Below are positions 34,268 through 42,359 of a stretch of DNA of 64,000 nt, one piece after another. Source of the stretch: Microcaldota archaeon. Lineage in GTDB: Archaea > Micrarchaeota > Micrarchaeia > Anstonellales > Bilamarchaeaceae. The notes beneath the pieces are model-generated. The model did no database searches. It had not been told where the DNA came from and saw only the letters and a program-made list of their open reading frames with translations. Position 1 is the first letter of the stretch. Each line of letters opens with the position of its first letter. The DNA is taken from the NCBI GenBank assembly GCA_022627495.1, contig JAKEGJ010000029.1, positions 53,151-117,150 on the forward strand, written 5' to 3'. Position numbers and translations under genes: made by a program.

Positions 34268-34386
34268 TGCAGGAGGAAGGATTCGAACCTTCGAAGGCGC
34301 TGAGCCAGAGGATTTCCCAGGCTGCATTCGGCTCGGGAATGTTAGGCTCTTAAGTCCACCGCGTTTGACCGCTTCGCTACTCCTGC
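34268..34386 (-). tRNA. tRNA-Leu(UAA) with intron
   Basis: The acceptor stem GCAGGAG/CTCCTGC pairs perfectly, the discriminator is A and CCA is not encoded. The D-arm is GCG...CGC, the T-arm GAAGG-TTCGAAT-CCTTC, and there is a long variable arm as expected for leucine. The anticodon loop CUUAAGA (UAA) is interrupted after position 37 by an intron of about 35 bases (about 34314-34348), which contains a TTCCC/GGGAA stem. The anticodon stem pairs GTGGA with TCCTC, leaving one T-T mismatch. This is the target of the integrated element. Confidence 0.85.
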
Positions 34387-34434
34387 GCGAGTATCTTTTT
34401 TTTTACGCCTTGGGTAAAACCTCAGGCGGGAAGA

Positions 34435-34552
34435 GCGAAGCACAAAAAGCCCGCTTTTTGACCGCTTCGCTACTCATGCGTGAAAATCGGTGTTTCACGT
34501 TAGCTGGAGTGGCGAATCTTGAACCGCAGTTCAAGTACTTCGCTACTCCTGC
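34435..34552 (-). repeat. tRNA-Leu 5'-end-like hairpins upstream of tRNA-Leu
   Basis: Two partial copies of the tRNA 5' half on the same strand. At 34538-34552 the bases GCAGGAGTAGCGAAG repeat the tRNA start exactly, then fold back to 34503 through CTTGAAC/GTTCAAG and GCGAA/TTCGC stems to an ACTCC end. At 34457-34479, GCATGAGTAGCGAAGCGGTC repeats the start with one change and folds through AAAAAGC/GCTTTTT and GCGAAGC/GCTTCGC stems. A further hairpin, GTGAAA/TTTCAC, lies at 34480-34498. The rest of 34387-34626 has no gene I can support. Confidence 0.6.
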
Positions 34553-34626
34553 AAAAGATTTCCTCAGATTATTCTTAGGGTAAATCTTTTATCAAACTTC
34601 CGTATGATTCCCGAAGGCCGCCAGTT

Positions 34627-35637
34627 TCAGTCCAATGGCCGATTAGGGCTGCGTTCAATCTGCGCGCGGAGCAGCGGGTCGGCCTCGGCAAGGGCGCTAA
34701 TGTCCGGGACTGCGCCCGGGTGCATCAGGACGACCCTCCGCGCCATGTCGAACCGGGCCAGCATGCTGTCCCTGGCGAATCCGATGGCCTGCCTGTCGCC
34801 TTCCATGGCATCGTAGCTCCTTATGTACGCGCTCACGAGCTTCGCCGCGAGCACCCGCTCTATGGGGAAGATGCCGTCTTCTGGCATGATGTCTGTTCCG
34901 AACGGCCTGAAGAGGAGGTGCATCACGAGCGGCATTGCCTGTGCGGTGAGCGCAGGCTGGACCGCCGGAGCCATCCACCTGCCGCCACCGGTGTCGAACA
35001 TGACCGGCAGCAGTCCCAGCCCGGAGAGCGTCTCCAGCCCCGTGCCGGCCGCGTGCGCCCGGGCGCCGGACCCTGCCGGCCCCCTCAGCACGCTGTCGCA
35101 GAACGCGCCCATGACTGCTCTCCTCCCATCCATCTCCGCATCTTCAAGCGTGATTCCCTGCGAAAGCAGCAGGAGCGCCTTCGCTATGCCCCTGCCCCGG
35201 AAATCATCATCGATGCCGTATCTGGAAAACGCGAATTCCCGGTCGGCGGTCCCGGCATACATCAGGCCGGTGAAATATCCCTTGCAGTCCATCCGGAGGC
35301 TCTTGAAAAAGGAAATGCCTACGACCCTGCCTTCCATGAGCGCTGCAAGGGCGTGGAACCTTGCGCCGTACCCGCATTGCTTGATTTTATGCCATTCCGC
35401 CTGGTCGTGCAGGGATATGCCCTCCTCTATCCTCTCATACGGAATCCTTTCGTCCCGGTTCGGGGTGAGGTGCGCATAAAGCCCCGAAATGTCCGCTGGG
35501 TTCGAGCACAACCCGCCGCCATGGCGGCCCAGCTCCACGAAATCCACGAGCGCTTCGGCCCGGATTATCCGCGCCCGCTCACGCTCATCCGGGCAAAGCC
35601 GTAAATATTCCCGGGGAAAGATGCGCCGATAAAGCAT
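34627..35637 (-). CDS. GNAT-type acetyltransferase-like protein
   Basis: 336 residues. The central part shows a GNAT pattern: VGISFFKSLRMDCKGYFTGLMYAG then FAFSRYGIDDDFRGRGIAKALLLLS, where RGRGIA is the acetyl-CoA pyrophosphate loop. Long segments on either side are unrecognised. The substrate is unknown. First host gene after the tRNA-Leu region. Confidence 0.65.
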   Translation of the reverse strand: MLYRRIFPREYLRLCPDERERARIIRAEALVDFVELGRHGGGLCSNPADISGLYAHLTPNRDERIPYERIEEGISLHDQAEWHKIKQCGYGARFHALAALMEGRVVGISFFKSLRMDCKGYFTGLMYAGTADREFAFSRYGIDDDFRGRGIAKALLLLSQGITLEDAEMDGRRAVMGAFCDSVLRGPAGSGARAHAAGTGLETLSGLGLLPVMFDTGGGRWMAPAVQPALTAQAMPLVMHLLFRPFGTDIMPEDGIFPIERVLAAKLVSAYIRSYDAMEGDRQAIGFARDSMLARFDMARRVVLMHPGAVPDISALAEADPLLRAQIERSPNRPLD

Positions 35638-35703
35638 GGAATATCCCCCTGAACCGTTCTTGCTTCTGCTGAGAATCGAGCGTGTTTCTGGTACCTGCCA
35701 GGT

Positions 35704-36444
35704 TCAACCATACATCGAGCCGCCTTCGCTGGCGCCCGGCCCCTTCTTCCTCGTAATGCGCGACTTGAGGACGGATTCCCTTATGTCCTTGGAGTATTCC
35801 TCGGCCTCCTTCTCAAGTTTCGCGGTGTTGATTTGGACGCCGGTTATCCGGGCGAGCACCTTCAGGACGTTCGAAGCGGCCTTCGGGTCCAGGTACTCTT
35901 CGGAGGATTCGGCGAGGATGGTAGTCACGGGGAAGTGGTCCAGGGCGCCTTTTGCGAGCAGGATGCCCGTCACGCCGGTGGTCGCCCCCTCCTTGATCGG
36001 CTTGGCGATTTTCTTGGCTATTACGTCCTTCACCACCTCGGGGTCGCTCGAGACCACGAAAACGCCCTTCTTCTCCTCCTGGAGCGATATGCCCCCGAGG
36101 GAGATTATGCTCGATGCGCCGACGGATTTGGCGAACTCGTAAATCTTGTCGGCCACGTCCTGGGAGGAGCCGATGGGTATCGTCATCTCGGAGATGATGA
36201 CCAGCATGTTCATCTTCTCGGAGTAATGGATGCGCGCGGCCGGCATGGGCTTATAATCATGGATGGCTGCCAGGGGCGCGAACTCGGCGCTGGAGATGTA
36301 CCCTCCGAAATCCATCTGCAGCGATTCGACAATCTGCGATGCGGCGACGCTCCCGACGAGGCCGGTGCCCGGGAATCCCATGACCAGAGTCGGCTTGCGA
36401 AGTTTCTTCAAATCGGCAGTCCTGTGGATTTCTACGTCGCCCAT
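35704..36444 (-). CDS. PAC2-family protein (proteasome assembly chaperone-like)
   Basis: 246 residues from the ATG at 36444. PAC2 features are KPTLVMGFPGTGLVGSVAASQIVE near the start and the G-rich SIISLGGISLQEEKKGVFVV and EGATTGVTGILLAKG segments. Archaeal homologues of the PAC2/PbaB family are ATP-independent chaperones linked to proteasome assembly. The start at 36444 is chosen because a TATA box (36468-36477) lies about 28 bases ahead and the upstream in-frame sequence would run through the promoter shared with secG. Confidence 0.86.
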   Translation of the reverse strand: MGDVEIHRTADLKKLRKPTLVMGFPGTGLVGSVAASQIVESLQMDFGGYISSAEFAPLAAIHDYKPMPAARIHYSEKMNMLVIISEMTIPIGSSQDVADKIYEFAKSVGASSIISLGGISLQEEKKGVFVVSSDPEVVKDVIAKKIAKPIKEGATTGVTGILLAKGALDHFPVTTILAESSEEYLDPKAASNVLKVLARITGVQINTAKLEKEAEEYSKDIRESVLKSRITRKKGPGASEGGSMYG

Positions 36445-36467
36445 ACGCCAATATGGGTTGCTATATG

Positions 36468-36477
36468 CTTTTATACT
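36468..36477. promoter_or_regulatory. bidirectional TATA box between PAC2 and Sec61-beta genes
   Basis: CTTTTATACT reads as AGTATAAAAG on the minus strand. It lies about 28 bases before the PAC2 ATG on one side and about 27 before the Sec61-beta ATG on the other, so both transcripts appear leaderless and may share the box. Confidence 0.55.
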
Positions 36478-36499
36478 ATTCGCATCTAATCCGGAATCT

Positions 36500-36667
36500 A
36501 TGTCAGTGAAGCAGGAAAAAGTCTCGATGCCGATGGCTTCGGCGGGCATAATCGGTTTCTCGCCCGACATGAAAATCAGCGGCATGGAAATCGACCCTAA
36601 ATTCCTGGTCGTGGCCATTGCGGCAATCGTGGTCATCGTGCACGTCGCGAACTTCGCGACGCTTTAG
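36500..36667 (+). CDS. secG: Sec61-beta/SecG preprotein translocase subunit
   Basis: 55 residues, ATG at 36500, TAG at 36665-36667. MASAGIIGF...KISGMEIDPKFLVVAI is the archaeal Sec61-beta signature, followed by one membrane helix to the end (VVAIAAIVVIVHVANFATL). It is the small non-essential subunit of the SecYEG channel in the cell membrane. Its 3' end overlaps the end of the convergent HD gene by 35 bases. Confidence 0.93.
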   Translation: MSVKQEKVSMPMASAGIIGFSPDMKISGMEIDPKFLVVAIAAIVVIVHVANFATL

Positions 36668-37772
36668 CGACAAGCTCCCTAATCCTGACCGCGCGCGAAT
36701 CCCGCATCTTCTCTTCCGCCAGCACCAGCACCCTCATGCGGTCCTCCTCGGCATCCTTCAGGGACTGCACGATTTTCGAAAGCCTCATAATCGGCACAAG
36801 TCCTTCATCGGTATTTACCTTGAACTCCACCGGCCTGAAGAACCTGCGGGGGTAATCAATCAGGATGTCGCAGCCGGCTTCCCTGGAAAGCGCGCCTTCA
36901 AGCCGCCTCGCCCGCTCCTCGCCCCAGCCCTCCTTCTGGAGCGAACCCACTTCCTTGTAGAGCTTCCTCAGGATGAGGGCCCTGGCATACGGCCCCCCCT
37001 TTTTTGAACACGCAATCGCGGCGAGCGCCCCCTCGTCGTCCATCGACGCAAGCGCTTCCGGGGAGCACGTGCCGTCGGATATCGCCCCCTCCATCGCGCG
37101 GTAAAGCATGGCCGTCGCAATCCGCACGGTGCGGTGGAGATAGACCGTGGAGAACATCATGAAGCGGGCAATCAGCATGTACTCCGCCGCTTCCAGCCCT
37201 CCCTTCCCGATGCACAGCTCGTCGTCCTTCATCGCCAGGGTGTGGACGATGCGGTCGATGTCGATTATCCCGTATGCGACGCCTGTGTTCAGCGCGTCCC
37301 TTTTCAAATAATCCATGCGGTCGGCGCCCAAATCCGAAGTGATTATGCTGCCATAAGGCGATTCGCCTATGCCGGCTATCTCCGCCGGCCTGTAGCATTC
37401 GGAGAGGATGTCCGCAATCTCGCCCCTGCATACCATGCGCTTCCCGAGGGCCTCGTGGTTCCCAACGTGCCTCTCCAGCACATCCTCGCCTTCATGCGAG
37501 AATGGCGTGTGGCCGATGTCATGGAGCAGGCCGTAAATCTTCACCTTGCGGACTTCATCATCGTCGAGGCCTATTTTGCGGGCAATCAGGGCTGACAGGT
37601 GCGCGGTGCCAATCGAATGCTCGAAACGGGTGTGGTTGGCGCCGGGATAGACGAGGTTCGTGACCGACATCTGCTTTATCCTTCGCAGGCGCTGGAACGG
37701 GGGGCTGTCTATCACCCTGGCCTCGAGATCATCGAAGCTGACGGTTCCGTGTATCTCGTCCTTGATTATCAT
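36633..37772 (-). CDS. HD-domain phosphohydrolase (dNTPase/SAMHD1-like)
   Basis: 379 residues from the ATG at 37772 (MIIKDEIHGTV); a longer frame would overlap the previous gene by more than 100 bases. HD motifs: the His of TRFEHSIGTAHL, the His-Asp pair LLHDIGHTPFSHEGE and the distal Asp in SDLGADRMDYLKRD. IHGTVSF followed by PPFQRLRRIKQ is typical of the dGTPase-like/SAMHD1 branch, which hydrolyses nucleotides. It follows the winged-helix gene by 31 bases. Confidence 0.88.
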   Translation of the reverse strand: MIIKDEIHGTVSFDDLEARVIDSPPFQRLRRIKQMSVTNLVYPGANHTRFEHSIGTAHLSALIARKIGLDDDEVRKVKIYGLLHDIGHTPFSHEGEDVLERHVGNHEALGKRMVCRGEIADILSECYRPAEIAGIGESPYGSIITSDLGADRMDYLKRDALNTGVAYGIIDIDRIVHTLAMKDDELCIGKGGLEAAEYMLIARFMMFSTVYLHRTVRIATAMLYRAMEGAISDGTCSPEALASMDDEGALAAIACSKKGGPYARALILRKLYKEVGSLQKEGWGEERARRLEGALSREAGCDILIDYPRRFFRPVEFKVNTDEGLVPIMRLSKIVQSLKDAEEDRMRVLVLAEEKMRDSRAVRIRELVAKASRSSRRAR

Positions 37773-37803
37773 CGGACCAACCTGGGTACGGGCAAGCGCC
37801 GTT

Positions 37804-38613
37804 TTACACCGGGGCGAAGACGCCCCTCTTCTTCTCCACCAAATCGCCGTTTTCAGCCATGAGCCGGAGCACTGCAAGGCATCCTTCCGCATCCAGCTTG
37901 GTTGCGGAAGCGATCGAAGGCGCATCCATCTCGTCCTTGAGCACCGCGTTTATCTCGGCCTGCGCCTTTGTGAAAAAGTTTCTTGTCACTATGTAGAATT
38001 TTCCGTCGAAGCCCTTGACGCCCACGACCTCGCCGCTCTTCATCTGGCCCCCCAGCTGCTCTGAGAGCGTCATCGCCTCGCGCTTGTCCTGGACTATGAT
38101 GAATCCGCGGCTGTGGAGGATGCCGAGGGTTCCAGTGGCGCTTGCGGCCCTCCTGCTTCCCCCCGTGTCCGCCTCCTTCTGAGCGGGTGCCACGGCAGCC
38201 TGCGCATCCCCTTTCGGATAAATGAGGGCGTATGTGCTGTCGCTAATGTTATAGACGCCGTCCTTGTACTTGTTGCCGCGGAAGACGTTGACCAGGCCCC
38301 TCTGCACCAGCTCGCCCAAGGTGGCCATCTCGCTCCCGGACAAGGCCCCGCCCACATGGGCCGGGGTGCGATTCTCGAAACGAATCGAAAGCAGTTTTTT
38401 CAGGACCGCTCTTTCCCCTTCGCCAAGAACGCCGTGTTCCTGCTGCCGTCCCTCTGCGCGTTCCGTCCGGCCCGCCTGCTGGCCTAGCGGAACCGATATG
38501 AGGTAATACCCCTCTTTCAGCTGGAAAATCTCGAGTTCGGCCTCGCCGGAGATGTCCGGGGGGAGCTCGATATATGCCTTCTCCTGCCTTCGAAGGACGC
38601 GGGCCTTTGCCAT
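37804..38613 (-). CDS. AbrB-like/winged-helix protein of unknown function
   Basis: 269 residues. The first 45 residues (ARVLRRQEKAYIELPPDISGEAELEIFQLKEGYYLI) resemble an AbrB/SpoVT swapped-hairpin DNA-binding strand pattern. A middle winged-helix-like region and a C-terminal part (about 195-269, with FYIVTRNFFTKAQAEINAVLKDE) follow. No named family. It may be a transcription factor. It lies between a helical-repeat protein gene and the HD gene on the same strand. Confidence 0.6.
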   Translation of the reverse strand: MAKARVLRRQEKAYIELPPDISGEAELEIFQLKEGYYLISVPLGQQAGRTERAEGRQQEHGVLGEGERAVLKKLLSIRFENRTPAHVGGALSGSEMATLGELVQRGLVNVFRGNKYKDGVYNISDSTYALIYPKGDAQAAVAPAQKEADTGGSRRAASATGTLGILHSRGFIIVQDKREAMTLSEQLGGQMKSGEVVGVKGFDGKFYIVTRNFFTKAQAEINAVLKDEMDAPSIASATKLDAEGCLAVLRLMAENGDLVEKKRGVFAPV

Positions 38614-38626
38614 CACAGAAGTTCTG

Positions 38627-39790
38627 TCAGGCCTGGTTTATATTAGTAGTGGGGGATGATTTGGGCTTCTGCACTGGCGGAGGCGGCTTGGAATAGCGCG
38701 GGGGCGGGAAGGTGACGTCCAGCAACTCGACTTTTCCGCCCCTGATGCATGATAACGCCTCGGATGCAAGCGCGCCGGTCGCGCTCCCCTCTCCCAGCCG
38801 GACCACGATGCGTTCGAGAATTTCTTCGATGCGGTCGCTTCCCATCTTCTGGAGGCCGGCCGCCGCGTCCTCCCTGGCCTTAGCGCTCCCGTGCGTAAGT
38901 GCGTGGAGAAGCGCATTCTCGACATTCCTTGTGATGAGCCTGATGCTGTGCGCGTCCAGGATCTCCCCCATCGGGCCAGGGGTGGCTCCGTAAGAAGCGA
39001 GCTGCCTGACCGCAATAAGCATGTCGGCCTCGGCCGCTTTCGGGGAATATACCGTTTCGACCGCGCTGAATACGCATTCGATATACATGCACTGCGGCGC
39101 GGTCGTATCCGGATATACCGTTTCGAGCAGGAATTCCCGGTCGGCTTTCGCCCCTTCCAGCTCGTCCTTTACCCTTATTGGGCCGATGCTCTCGCCGGCC
39201 ACGCATTTCACCTGGTCCCCGAATCCGTTGCGGATTATGGAAACGAGCTCTCCCTTGACCTCCGGGCTGTCTATCAGCCTGAGCGCCTCAATCATGAAAA
39301 TGACGTTCTGCTCGAGCGCCTCGCTCGTCATGCCGCAGGTCCTGCCGCTATGAATCGCGGACTCGGTTTCATGGATGGCCCTGATTAGGCATCTCTTGGC
39401 GGTCTCGACGAACCACGGCTTGTCGAATGCCTTGCTTTCGATTTCGTTTTTTCCTATCTTGACCACTGCAGCTCCTATGCCGATAATGGCGATGTACGCG
39501 CTGGGAGTCACGGGGTATGCCGCAAGCATGAACAGCTTCTCATACATGTCGCGCGATTCCGGGTTCTGGCTCGTGTCGCAGAGCCTGATTCCAGTGTCGA
39601 CGAGCCCCCCATGGTCGCCTTTGTTCTCCATTATGGCCTCGATAAGGGCCTTCCAGGCGCCTTCAATCTCAGGCTGCGACACGGATTTGTTCGCTACCAT
39701 CCTTTTCAGCTCCGCGAGGGCTGCCTTGTCGCCTTCTGCGAGTTTTTGGAACGTTTCAATGGATATCATATGGTTTTGCCCCTGGGACAT
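38627..39790 (-). CDS. helical-repeat (HEAT-like) protein of unknown function
   Basis: 387 residues, almost wholly helical, with repeated ALxxL and Ala/Leu-rich helix pairs as in HEAT-like scaffolds (for example AREDAAAGLQKMGSDRIEEILERIVVRL), and a proline-rich disordered tail. A TATA-like CATATATTAAC lies about 25 bases before the ATG at 39790, supporting that start over the ATG at 39769. It is the first gene of the run to the HD gene. Function unknown. Confidence 0.65.
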   Translation of the reverse strand: MSQGQNHMISIETFQKLAEGDKAALAELKRMVANKSVSQPEIEGAWKALIEAIMENKGDHGGLVDTGIRLCDTSQNPESRDMYEKLFMLAAYPVTPSAYIAIIGIGAAVVKIGKNEIESKAFDKPWFVETAKRCLIRAIHETESAIHSGRTCGMTSEALEQNVIFMIEALRLIDSPEVKGELVSIIRNGFGDQVKCVAGESIGPIRVKDELEGAKADREFLLETVYPDTTAPQCMYIECVFSAVETVYSPKAAEADMLIAVRQLASYGATPGPMGEILDAHSIRLITRNVENALLHALTHGSAKAREDAAAGLQKMGSDRIEEILERIVVRLGEGSATGALASEALSCIRGGKVELLDVTFPPPRYSKPPPPVQKPKSSPTTNINQA

Positions 39791-39954
39791 CTTGTATGTG
39801 TGTGTTAATATATGGTTTTTCGTATATTTAAAGCTATCGATTCCGCGTATTACCCGGGCTGGGCTGGTTGTTTTTCAATCTGGGTAAGGGGAATCCGTGT
39901 TACTGCTTTTGCTATTTCAAGTATTTAAACATTTCGTTGATTGCCGTTTTTTTG

Positions 39955-40054
39955 TTGAATGCAGGCCTACCGGTTTTTTGTTGAATGCGGGGCTACCGCC
40001 CCGCAGTTTTTTTTATTGAGTGCGAGCCTACCGGCTCGCAGACGCAAAGGCGTC
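39955..40054. repeat. three short hairpin repeats with T-runs upstream of purB
   Basis: The motif TTGAATGC (or TTGAGTGC) after a run of T occurs at 39955, 39981 and 40016. The second and third copies lead into perfect stems, GCGGGGC/GCCCCGC and GCGAGCC/GGCTCGC, with CTACCG-type loops; the first has the same loop bases but only half the stem. A fourth hairpin, GACGC/GCGTC, ends the group. The remainder of 39791-40109 holds no gene I can support. Confidence 0.6.
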
Positions 40055-40109
40055 TTCCCTAGCCCTCCGTACTGGCGTTTTTTAAATCCTTGACGCCGAT
40101 AGATTGCGC

Positions 40110-41420
40110 ATGGCGATTTCTCCATTCGAAGAGAGGTACCGGACAGAGATGAATGCTGTTTTTGACGACGCGACGAAGCTCCGCAAATGGATGGCTGTCG
40201 AGGTCGCCCTCGCCAAAGCCCATGCGTCATTGGGCCACATACCCAAGGATGCGCCGGCGAAGATTGAGGAAGCCGCGGGCAAGGTGAAGCATGAGCGCGT
40301 GCTGGAGATAGAGGCCCAAATCCACCATGACCTGATGGCGATGGTGAAAGCGCTTTCGGAGGAGGCCGGGGAAGCCGGAAAGTACGTCCATCTGGGAGCG
40401 ACCAGCTATGACATCGAAGATACCGCCACGGCACTGATTTTCATAGATGGCATCGCCATGCTCGAGAAGCGCCTGGGCGTCCTCGCGTCAGTCCTCAAGA
40501 AGCTCGCACTGGAGCACAAGGGGACGGTATGCATCGGCCGCACGCACGGCCAGCATGCGGTGCCCACGACCTACGGGATGAAATTCGCCCTGTATTACCA
40601 GGAGCTCAAGCGCGACCTTGAGCGGCTGGATGAAGCCAAGCGGCGCATATCGGTCGGGAAGATGTCCGGCGCGGTCGGCACCATGGCGACATTCGGGAAA
40701 GACGGCCCGAAGATGCAGAAACTGGTCATGAAGGAGCTCGGCCTGGGCGAGGACCCGATCACCAACCAGGTCGTCCAGCGCGACCGGCATGCCGAAGCGC
40801 TCTGCGCAATCGCGCTATCCGGCGCGCTCCTGGAGAAAATCGCAAAGGAAATCCGCAACCTGCAACGGAGCGAGATTGGGGAGGTTTCCGAGCCCTTTTC
40901 GGCAAAGCAGGTGGGCTCCTCCACCATGCCGCAGAAGCGCAACCCGCACAAGTGCGAGCGCGTCTGCTCCCTTGCGCGCCTTCTCCGGGCCAATGTCCTG
41001 ACGGCCATTGAAAACATATCGCTCGAGCACGAGCGCGACCTCACCAACAGCGCGAACGAGCGTGCGATATTCGGCGAAAGCTTCATATGCCTCGATTACA
41101 TGGCTCTCGAAATGACCAAAATACTCGACGGCCTGGTGTTCTACCCGGACAACATCAAGAGGGACCTGGAATTGACGCAGGGCCTTGTGATGAGCGAGCG
41201 CATAATGATACGCCTGGTCGAAAGCGGCAGGCTGGGGCGGCAGGAGGCCCACGAGGCGGTCCGCCAGATGGCCCAGGAGGCCTTCACAAAAAAACGCCAC
41301 ATGAAGGAGCTGGCAGTCGGGCGCAAGCTCCTCTCCAAGGCGGAGGCGGACGAGCTCTTCGACTATACTACGTATGTCGGCCAGGCCAAGCGGATTGTGG
41401 AGGATGCGGTCCGGGATTGA
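40110..41420 (+). CDS. purB: adenylosuccinate lyase
   Basis: 436 residues. The fumarase-superfamily signature SSTMPQKRNPHKCE is at about 268-281. Earlier motifs are HLGATSYDIEDTA (with the catalytic His region) and RTHGQHAVPTTYGMKFA. The enzyme cleaves SAICAR and adenylosuccinate to release fumarate in purine synthesis. The ATG at 40110 is preferred to an in-frame TTG at 40104; a TTTTTTAAAT box lies about 28 bases ahead, so the transcript is leaderless. Confidence 0.95.
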   Translation: MAISPFEERYRTEMNAVFDDATKLRKWMAVEVALAKAHASLGHIPKDAPAKIEEAAGKVKHERVLEIEAQIHHDLMAMVKALSEEAGEAGKYVHLGATSYDIEDTATALIFIDGIAMLEKRLGVLASVLKKLALEHKGTVCIGRTHGQHAVPTTYGMKFALYYQELKRDLERLDEAKRRISVGKMSGAVGTMATFGKDGPKMQKLVMKELGLGEDPITNQVVQRDRHAEALCAIALSGALLEKIAKEIRNLQRSEIGEVSEPFSAKQVGSSTMPQKRNPHKCERVCSLARLLRANVLTAIENISLEHERDLTNSANERAIFGESFICLDYMALEMTKILDGLVFYPDNIKRDLELTQGLVMSERIMIRLVESGRLGRQEAHEAVRQMAQEAFTKKRHMKELAVGRKLLSKAEADELFDYTTYVGQAKRIVEDAVRD

Positions 41421-41498
41421 CGGCATCCGCCCCCGCGGCCAACCAACCCCCCCAGACTGCGCGGCGCCTTGTCCGTCGTCGTAAGGTCAATCGTGCGG

Positions 41499-41507
41499 TT
41501 TATATAC
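41499..41507 (+). promoter_or_regulatory. TATA box of the membrane ATPase operon
   Basis: TTTATATAC, about 47 bases before the ATG at 41550, leaves a short leader that holds a TGAGGT ribosome site at 41537-41542. It would drive the five-gene run to 48006. Confidence 0.5.
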
Positions 41508-41549
41508 CCTTTCCTGATTATCATAACAGACCATCCTGAGGTATGTCAT

Positions 41550-42359
41550 ATGGCTACACCGGCGAAGACTTACACCATGGCCGCCATCGCGGTCGGATTC
41601 ATCGGGGCTCTTTTCGCCCTAATAGGCGGGGGCGGCCTTCTCTCGCTCGTCGGCGCCCTACTCTGCTTCCTGGGCTCGGTGCTCGGAGTCCTTTTCTGGA
41701 GATACGGCTACATCATGATCCCCCTGATCACCGAGAGGACCAAAATCGTGATGATGTCGGATCTGGGCTATGAAATCCCCCCGACGCAGGACGTCGTGCT
41801 GAAGAGCTCCGGCGGCATCTTTTACGCCTCGGCATTCCTGGGCCTCAAGATATTCGAATCCGCGACGGAAAAGACCAACGAGGAGACGATGTCATACAAC
41901 CAGTTCTTCGAGCGCGCGATATCCAACATCAAATACGTCACCAAGATAGCATACCTCCTTTACGTCGAAGATGTCGGCGAGAAGAGAAAACTCATAGAGA
42001 CAAAGCGCGCTGAAGGCCAGCTCCGGCTCGCCCGCGAGCGGGACAAGGGCCAGCCCGACGTCCTCAAGATCGACCGGCTCGAGCGCGAAGTGGCGATATG
42101 GGACAACCAGCTCACAAAGCTGATCAAAGGCGTGAAGCCGATGGGCGTGATAGCATACGCGCAGACGACTGCGGTCGGGCTGAGCAAGGATGCCGCCATG
42201 GCAGGCGCGCGCTCCCAGGCGAACGAGCTCAAGACCGTCCTCGCCAATGCCCTCAACGTGGAGGTCGTGAACCTCACGGGCGACGAGATGCTCAAATGCT
42301 TTGAGTGGGAAAAGTTCTTCCCCATGACCGCGCAGGAAATGGAGGAGAGCGTGATCTGA
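41550..42359 (+). CDS. membrane protein, first gene of the HerA-like ATPase operon
   Basis: 269 residues from the ATG at 41550. Two close hydrophobic spans (about 8-30 and 35-55) are followed by a cytosolic domain of about 200 residues with a charged helix (EKRKLIETKRAEGQLRLARERDKGQPDVLKIDRLEREV). No family recognised. The layout of two spans plus cytosolic domain ahead of an ATPase recalls PrgI/VirB3-type partners of VirB4, but the sequence does not prove it. Its TGA overlaps the ATG of the ATPase gene. Confidence 0.72.
   Translation: MATPAKTYTMAAIAVGFIGALFALIGGGGLLSLVGALLCFLGSVLGVLFWRYGYIMIPLITERTKIVMMSDLGYEIPPTQDVVLKSSGGIFYASAFLGLKIFESATEKTNEETMSYNQFFERAISNIKYVTKIAYLLYVEDVGEKRKLIETKRAEGQLRLARERDKGQPDVLKIDRLEREVAIWDNQLTKLIKGVKPMGVIAYAQTTAVGLSKDAAMAGARSQANELKTVLANALNVEVVNLTGDEMLKCFEWEKFFPMTAQEMEESVI

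Larger units (their letters stand above)
7737..34275. mobile_element. integrated conjugative-type element at tRNA-Leu(UAA)
   Basis: The right edge is well supported: a tyrosine recombinase (32959-34176) reads away from tRNA-Leu(UAA) and lies just beyond the tRNA 3' end, the usual layout of tRNA-targeting archaeal elements. The left edge is inferred. The 12-mer ATGATGCAGGAG at 7737-7748 repeats the bases covering the tRNA 3' end at 34264-34275 in direct orientation, and a second partial copy, TGCAGGAGGAA, lies at 7791-7801. Inside are element-type genes (VirB4, pilins, Orc1/Cdc6, mini-histone, three DNA methyltransferases, Argonaute, GmrSD-type protein). Base composition falls from GC-rich host to AT-rich at several modules, so it may be a mosaic of more than one insertion. 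No relaxase or VirD4-type coupling protein was recognised. Confidence 0.72.

Noticed and set aside
35833..36489. 218-codon plus-strand ORF opposite the PAC2 gene
   Set aside because: Its composition reflects the codon pattern of the opposite strand. The PAC2 family match is clear on the minus strand.
36263..36499. N-terminal extension of the Sec61-beta frame
   Set aside because: It would cover the PAC2 gene on the other strand and the shared promoter. The conserved protein begins at 36500.
37773..37925. Extended start of the HD-domain protein
   Set aside because: It would overlap the preceding gene by over 100 bases and adds residues with no family match.
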